Positions 6,359 to 9,468 of a DNA stretch of 9,468 nucleotides are shown here, one piece after another. The notes under the pieces are model-generated. The model saw only the letters and a list, made by a program, of their open reading frames with translations, was not told where the DNA came from and searched no databases. Made by a program: the position numbers and the translations under genes. The stretch's first letter is position 1. Each line of letters starts with the position of its first letter. The stretch covers positions 1 through 9,468 of the forward strand of contig JAPPQG010000061.1 in NCBI GenBank assembly GCA_028816945.1, in the 5' to 3' direction. This DNA is from Alphaproteobacteria bacterium. GTDB taxonomy: Bacteria > Pseudomonadota > Alphaproteobacteria > RS24.

Positions 6359-8015
6359 ATAATTGCTCCTTAAAAGGTGTTAAGCCAACACGGCGATATG
6401 TATCTAAAAACCGCTCGCCGGGTTGGCGTAAATCAATATAGCTCGTCACTAATTTTTCCACCGCATCGACAATTTCATCACCCGTAAAAGCAGGGCCGGT
6501 TATTTGCCCTATGCTTGCCGTTTCATCCCCCGCCCCGCCTAAACTTAGCTGGTAGAACTCCGTTCCCTTTTTATCGACACCCAATATGCCAATATGGCCG
6601 ACATGATGATGGCCGCACGCATTGATACAGCCCGATATTTTCACTTTCAGCTCGCCAATATCATATTGCCTATCTAAATCGGCAAAACGCTGTGAGATTT
6701 CTTGCGCTAGCGGAATAGAGCGGGCATTGGCAAGTTCGCAATAATCAAGGCCGGGGCAGGCAATAGAATCGCTAATCAGGCCAAGATTAGGGGTTGCTAG
6801 ATTTTGCGCGGCCAACATGTCATAGACATTTTTTAGGTCGTGTTTTTTAACATAGGGTAAAACGAGATTTTGCTCATGTGTGACACGGATTTCATCTAAA
6901 CTATATTGGCTTGCAATATCCGCAATGGCGTCCATTTGTTCGGCATTCGCATCACCCGGCACACCACCAATTGGTTTGAGAGAGATATTCACAATCGCAT
7001 AGCCTTTTATTTTATGGTCGACAATATTCGTCTGCACCCAATGGTCGAAAGCCTTATCAGTGCTACGTGCCTTATCTAAAATATCGCTTTCAGCGGGCAG
7101 GCTTTCGTAGTTTGGGGGTGCAAAATAAGCACCAATGCGGTCTAATTCCTGCTTTGGCACGGCTAATATTTTGGCCGCGTCAATATGCGCAAATTCAGCT
7201 TCCACCAGACGGCGCATTTCATCTTCGCCAATTTCATGGACGAGAATTTTAATCCGTGCCTTAAATAAATTATCCCGCCGCCCAAGCATATTATAAACCC
7301 GCATAATGGCTTCAAGGTAAGCAAGTAATTGCGCCTTCGGCACAAAGTCCCGTATTTTTTTGGCAATAAAAGGTGTGCGGCCAAGCCCACCGCCGACATG
7401 GACTTCATAGCCGATTTCATAATTTTTTTCGCCTATATCGCGTTTGACCGCAACAAGGCCAATATCGTGAAAGCGAATCGCAGCGCGGTCATTTTTATGT
7501 GCGGTCACAGCAATTTTGAATTTGCGCGGCAGATAAGAAAATTCAGGGTGAAAAGATGACCATTGGCGCATAATTTCAGCTGTAATGCGCGGGTCTTCAA
7601 CTTCGCCCTCAATGACGCCCGCATATTGGTCGGCCGTGATGTTGCGAATGCAATTCCCCGAAGTTTGAATGGCATGCATTTCAACCTCTGCTAATTCGTT
7701 TAATATGTCGGGTATTTCAGCCAATTTCGGCCAATTATATTGAATATTTTGCCGTGTTGTGAAATGGCCGTAACCTTTATCATAGGTGCGGGCAATATGG
7801 GCGAGTTTGCGCATTTGGCGGGCGGACAATGTGCCATAGGGAATGGCTACGCGTAGCATATAGGCATGGAGTTGGAGATAAAGACCATTCATTAAGCGCA
7901 AAGGTTTGAAAGCATCTTCGCTGAGTTCGCCTTTAATGCGCCGCGCGACTTGTCCGCTAAATTGGGCGACACGCTCATTAACGAGTTGCTGGTCAAATTC
8001 ATCATAACGATACAT
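6345..8015 (-). CDS. cysI: Nitrite/sulfite reductase hemoprotein (CysI-like)
   Basis: This 556-residue protein reduces sulfite to sulfide (or nitrite to ammonia) with six electrons using coupled siroheme and [4Fe-4S] centres. The cluster ligands are in the classic CX5C...CX3C arrangement: Cys420 and Cys426 (ACPGLDYC), Cys463 and Cys467 (GCINACGHHHVGHIG, 462-476). Two ferredoxin-reductase-like halves are visible, the first with FTTRQNIQY (85-93) and NCIRNITAD (121-129), the second with THEQNLVLP (379-387). The neighbourhood (DUF2849 before, DUF934 after) points to assimilatory sulfite reduction, the usual role of this alphaproteobacterial cluster, rather than nitrite use; sequence alone does not decide. 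The ATG at 8015 has AGGA 8 nt upstream, contributed by the first unit of a 13-bp repeat array. The 160-bp leader between DUF2849 and this gene is unusually long and repetitive for such an operon. Confidence 0.95.
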   Translation of the reverse strand: MYRYDEFDQQLVNERVAQFSGQVARRIKGELSEDAFKPLRLMNGLYLQLHAYMLRVAIPYGTLSARQMRKLAHIARTYDKGYGHFTTRQNIQYNWPKLAEIPDILNELAEVEMHAIQTSGNCIRNITADQYAGVIEGEVEDPRITAEIMRQWSSFHPEFSYLPRKFKIAVTAHKNDRAAIRFHDIGLVAVKRDIGEKNYEIGYEVHVGGGLGRTPFIAKKIRDFVPKAQLLAYLEAIMRVYNMLGRRDNLFKARIKILVHEIGEDEMRRLVEAEFAHIDAAKILAVPKQELDRIGAYFAPPNYESLPAESDILDKARSTDKAFDHWVQTNIVDHKIKGYAIVNISLKPIGGVPGDANAEQMDAIADIASQYSLDEIRVTHEQNLVLPYVKKHDLKNVYDMLAAQNLATPNLGLISDSIACPGLDYCELANARSIPLAQEISQRFADLDRQYDIGELKVKISGCINACGHHHVGHIGILGVDKKGTEFYQLSLGGAGDETASIGQITGPAFTGDEIVDAVEKLVTSYIDLRQPGERFLDTYRRVGLTPFKEQLYAPD

Positions 8016-8019
8016 GCTG

Positions 8020-8097
8020 TTTATCCTGTGTGTCTATCCTATGTGTTTATCTTGTGCGTTTATTCTATGCGCTTATCTTGTGCGTCTATCCGTATCT
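8020..8097. repeat. 13-bp tandem repeat in the leader of cysI
   Basis: Six consecutive 13-bp units begin at 8020, 8033, 8046, 8059, 8072 and 8085; unit 3 is TTTATCTTGTGCG and unit 5 differs from it by one base. The last unit is the most degenerate. On the coding (minus) strand the unit reads roughly CGCACAAGATAAA. The unit nearest cysI reads CACACAGGATAAA and provides the SD; the next also contains AGGATA. Confidence 0.87.
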
Positions 8098-8143
8098 ATT
8101 TTCTGCTTTTTGCCTATCTTGTGTTTTTCTACTTGTTTTATAC

Positions 8144-8175
8144 TTTTCTGCTTTTCTGCTTTTCTGCTTTTCTGC
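8144..8175. repeat. Perfect 8-bp tandem repeat, four copies
   Basis: TTTTCTGC is repeated four times without a mismatch (8144-8175), ending exactly where the stop codon of the DUF2849 gene begins (8176-8178). A further isolated copy is at 8099-8106 and the stretch between is T-rich. In the transcript the array reads as four GCAGAAAA units, an unstructured purine-rich stretch directly after the DUF2849 stop. Confidence 0.93.
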
Positions 8176-8499
8176 CTATTCGCCTTGCGCTTGTTTGCCA
8201 AGATCGAGGCGTGTGGTTGGGCCAGCTGCCCGAATTGTCTCACGCACACTGAGCGGCTTAAAGCCATTTTTTGTTTTTACAACTTCAAATAAATACATAT
8301 TAACGACATATAATTCGGCATCTGGTCGTTGCGCTTTTTGGAGGAGGGCTTGCGCGGCTTCATTGCCTTCGACAATAATTGCTTGGTCTAGGCGCGGCTG
8401 CCATGCGCCATTTTCGGCAAAATAGACAACTTCGCCTTGTTGTACTGTATTTGCGGTAACAGCCTGAAACCGCGCTGTTTTTGTGGCATGTTGTGCCAT
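8176..8499 (-). CDS. DUF2849 domain protein of the sulfite-reductase operon
   Basis: A small protein of 107 residues, matching the usual size of DUF2849. Typical features are FQAVTANTVQQGEVVYFAENGAW near the N-terminus, a middle stretch ending VVNMYLFEV, and the C-terminal RETIRAAGPTTRLDLGKQA, which is the most conserved part. Its biochemical role is unknown to me; in Alphaproteobacteria it sits between cysG and the nitrite/sulfite reductase, suggesting a role in sulfite reduction. I place the start at ATG 8499 because AGGAG stands 6 nt upstream; a longer reading from a TTG at 8556 would start inside the promoter candidate and lacks an SD. No cysG precedes it; the upstream neighbour is an ABC permease. 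The downstream reductase gene is 160 bp away across two repeat arrays. Confidence 0.9.
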   Translation of the reverse strand: MAQHATKTARFQAVTANTVQQGEVVYFAENGAWQPRLDQAIIVEGNEAAQALLQKAQRPDAELYVVNMYLFEVVKTKNGFKPLSVRETIRAAGPTTRLDLGKQAQGE

Positions 8500-8520
8500 A
8501 TTGCGCTCCTGCTTATTTAA

Positions 8521-8556
8521 TGGGCTATATGTTAGCCAAAAATAAATTGGCGTCAA
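8521..8556 (-). promoter_or_regulatory. Candidate promoter and operator-like dyad of the DUF2849-cysI operon
   Basis: On the minus strand TTGACG (8556-8551) and TAACAT (8534-8529) are 16 bp apart and match consensus at 5/6 and 4/6 positions. The sequence upstream of the -35 (8560-8590) is almost pure A/T and could act as an UP element. Transcription would start near 8522, leaving a leader of about 23 nt that contains the SD of the DUF2849 gene. The -10 lies within an inverted repeat with 7-bp arms and one mismatch, TGGGCTA-N5-TAGCCAA (8521-8539). Such a site on the -10 would suit a repressor. Inferred from sequence only. Confidence 0.5.
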
Positions 8557-8585
8557 GTTTTATGTAAATTATTATAAATAACAAT

Positions 8586-9377
8586 TTATTTATGTGAAAT
8601 ATCTTGGTTGAGTTCGCTACTATGCCAATGGCGCAGGCACAGCCAACCAATGAAACTAAATGTATAAAATATACCCATGCCCAATAGAGAGAGCAGCAAT
8701 AGGGCGGCAAACATTTTATCAATTTGCAAGCGATTGCCAGCCTCAATAATGCGCCATGCAAGGCCTGTCGCTGTGCCTGAACCGGCCGCAAATTCGGCCA
8801 CAACAGCACCTATGAGGGCAAGCCCGCCGGCAATTTTTGCCCCTGATATAATAAAGGGCAGGGCGGAAGCTAGTTCTAATCGCCAAAGCGTTTGCCACCA
8901 ATTCGCCTTATAGAGGCGGAACAGGTTACGCAGATTGGGGTCGGCTGAGCGAATGCCTAAAATTGTATTAGAGAGAATGGGAAAAAAGGCAACAATGGTT
9001 GCGATAATCACTAATGCGGTGCGTGTATTGTCGAAGCCAACCCAGATGAGAATAAGTGGTGCAATAGCGATAATGGGTGTGACTTGCAATGTCACCATAT
9101 AAGGCCATAAAGTCATTTCTATCCAGCGCGAACGGGTAAATAAAATTGCTAAACCAATGCCGCTTATGGCGGCACTTGCAAAAGCAATTAAAGTGACTTG
9201 CAAGGTGAACCAAAATGCTGACATAAGGCTTGCCGCATGGGTAAAAAAGGCACTGCCAATATGCCATGGGCCGGGCAGGACAAAAATTGGCACATTATTT
9301 ATGCGTACAAGCATTTCCCATAAGGCTAAAACGCCAACACCGAATAGAAATGGTACTAAAATGCGGGCGATTTTCAT
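8586..9377 (-). CDS. ABC transporter permease, NitT/TauT-SsuC (COG0600-like) family
   Basis: This 263-residue inner-membrane protein has about six hydrophobic segments (roughly 7-26, 58-80, 95-115, 120-140, 174-195, 222-246). The cytoplasmic loop LYKANWWQTLWRLELASALPFIISGAKIA (155-183) is the EAA-type loop that docks onto the ATPase. The FVLPGPWHI (32-40) near the N-terminus and VVAEFAAGSGTATGLAWRIIEAG (192-214) are typical of the family that imports taurine, sulfonates, nitrate or thiamine-precursor pyrimidines. The GxGTGLAWRI-EAG type resembles alphaproteobacterial permeases annotated for pyrimidine/thiamine-precursor or riboflavin uptake, but substrate cannot be read from sequence. The ATG overlaps the stop of the preceding gene (ATGA) and has no good SD of its own, so translation is probably coupled. 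A sulfonate substrate would suit the neighbouring sulfite reductase, but the candidate promoter between them suggests separate control. Confidence 0.9.
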   Translation of the reverse strand: MKIARILVPFLFGVGVLALWEMLVRINNVPIFVLPGPWHIGSAFFTHAASLMSAFWFTLQVTLIAFASAAISGIGLAILFTRSRWIEMTLWPYMVTLQVTPIIAIAPLILIWVGFDNTRTALVIIATIVAFFPILSNTILGIRSADPNLRNLFRLYKANWWQTLWRLELASALPFIISGAKIAGGLALIGAVVAEFAAGSGTATGLAWRIIEAGNRLQIDKMFAALLLLSLLGMGIFYTFSFIGWLCLRHWHSSELNQDISHK

Positions 9378-9468
9378 GGGCTTGCTTTTATTTTTGTTGG
9401 TGATGATTTCTGCAGGGCGGTTGATATTTCTTGGCAGGTTTTTAGAAAATCAACATTTGTCCGATATG
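9374..9468 (-). CDS. 3' end of the gene preceding the permease, probably its ATPase (partial)
   Basis: A frame open from the window edge ends in TGA at 9376-9374, overlapping the permease ATG as ATGA. The 30 residues read YRTNVDFLKTCQEISTALQK and onward to ...KIKASP. A short 'R-x-x-x-x-F-(L)-x3-x-EI-x3-L' pattern resembles the C-terminal tails of ABC ATPases of this family, and an ATPase gene before the permease with a four-base overlap is the normal arrangement. The other two frames on this strand are closed by stop codons, which supports this frame as coding. The fragment is too short to be sure. Confidence 0.6.
   Translation of the reverse strand, partial: YRTNVDFLKTCQEISTALQKSSPTKIKASP

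Noticed and set aside
8014..8425. Plus-strand open frames rich in Leu, Cys, Phe and Tyr upstream of cysI, resembling membrane peptides
   Set aside because: They are translations of the 13-bp and 8-bp arrays followed by antisense of the DUF2849 gene; three overlapping frames are open, as expected for stop-poor repeats.
8500..8556. Longer start (TTG at 8556) for the DUF2849 protein
   Set aside because: It would add 19 residues unlike the family, has no SD and would overlap the promoter candidate, while ATG 8499 has a well-placed AGGAG.
8566..8589. A/T-rich dyad after the permease stop as a rho-independent terminator
   Set aside because: The arms are pure A/T with no stable stem; it is more plausibly an UP element of the downstream promoter.

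Overview
The window looks like chromosomal housekeeping DNA from an alphaproteobacterium of moderate to low GC content (mid-40s percent by eye). The assignment rests on family-level resemblance: a NadA with a long N-terminus, a dihydroorotase of the alphaproteobacterial 'DTQVHFREPG' type next to ygfZ, and the DUF2849 - nitrite/sulfite reductase - DUF934 cluster that is typical of Alphaproteobacteria. I cannot name the genus. I see no mobile element, tRNA, rRNA, CRISPR array or phage gene.

Layout. On the minus strand at the left are ygfZ (2882-1947), the DNA glycosylase gene tag (1894-1298) and nadA (1114-23). Diverging from ygfZ, on the plus strand, are a dihydroorotase (2978-4318), a membrane-anchored DUF192 protein (4365-4952) and a YedK/HMCES-type abasic-site protein (4954-5727); the last two are almost contiguous. 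Converging on these from the right, on the minus strand, is a sulfur-assimilation operon: DUF2849 protein (8499-8176), nitrite/sulfite reductase (8015-6345) and DUF934 protein (6358-5855). Furthest right, also on the minus strand, is an ABC-transporter permease (9377-8586), whose start overlaps the end of a partial gene that runs off the window (9468-9374).

The genes cover NAD synthesis, pyrimidine synthesis, Fe-S enzyme upkeep (YgfZ), DNA base-damage and abasic-site repair (Tag, YedK), sulfite reduction and solute import. They are ordinary.

The unusual part is between the genes and at gene ends. Almost every gap carries its own short, partly degenerate tandem repeat with its own unit: 11 bp (nadA/tag), 7 bp (tag/ygfZ), 13 bp (before the DUF192 gene), 16 bp (yedK/DUF934), and 13 bp plus 8 bp (DUF2849/cysI). 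Two more arrays lie inside genes: 9 bp in ygfZ and 15 bp at the 3' end of yedK. The two in-gene periods are multiples of three; none of the intergenic ones is. Several intergenic arrays include the Shine-Dalgarno sequence, start codon or stop codon of the neighbouring gene. Units are not shared between sites, so this looks like repeated local slippage rather than one dispersed element. Two promoter candidates, for nadA and for the DUF2849-cysI operon, each carry an inverted repeat on or beside the -10 that could be an operator.
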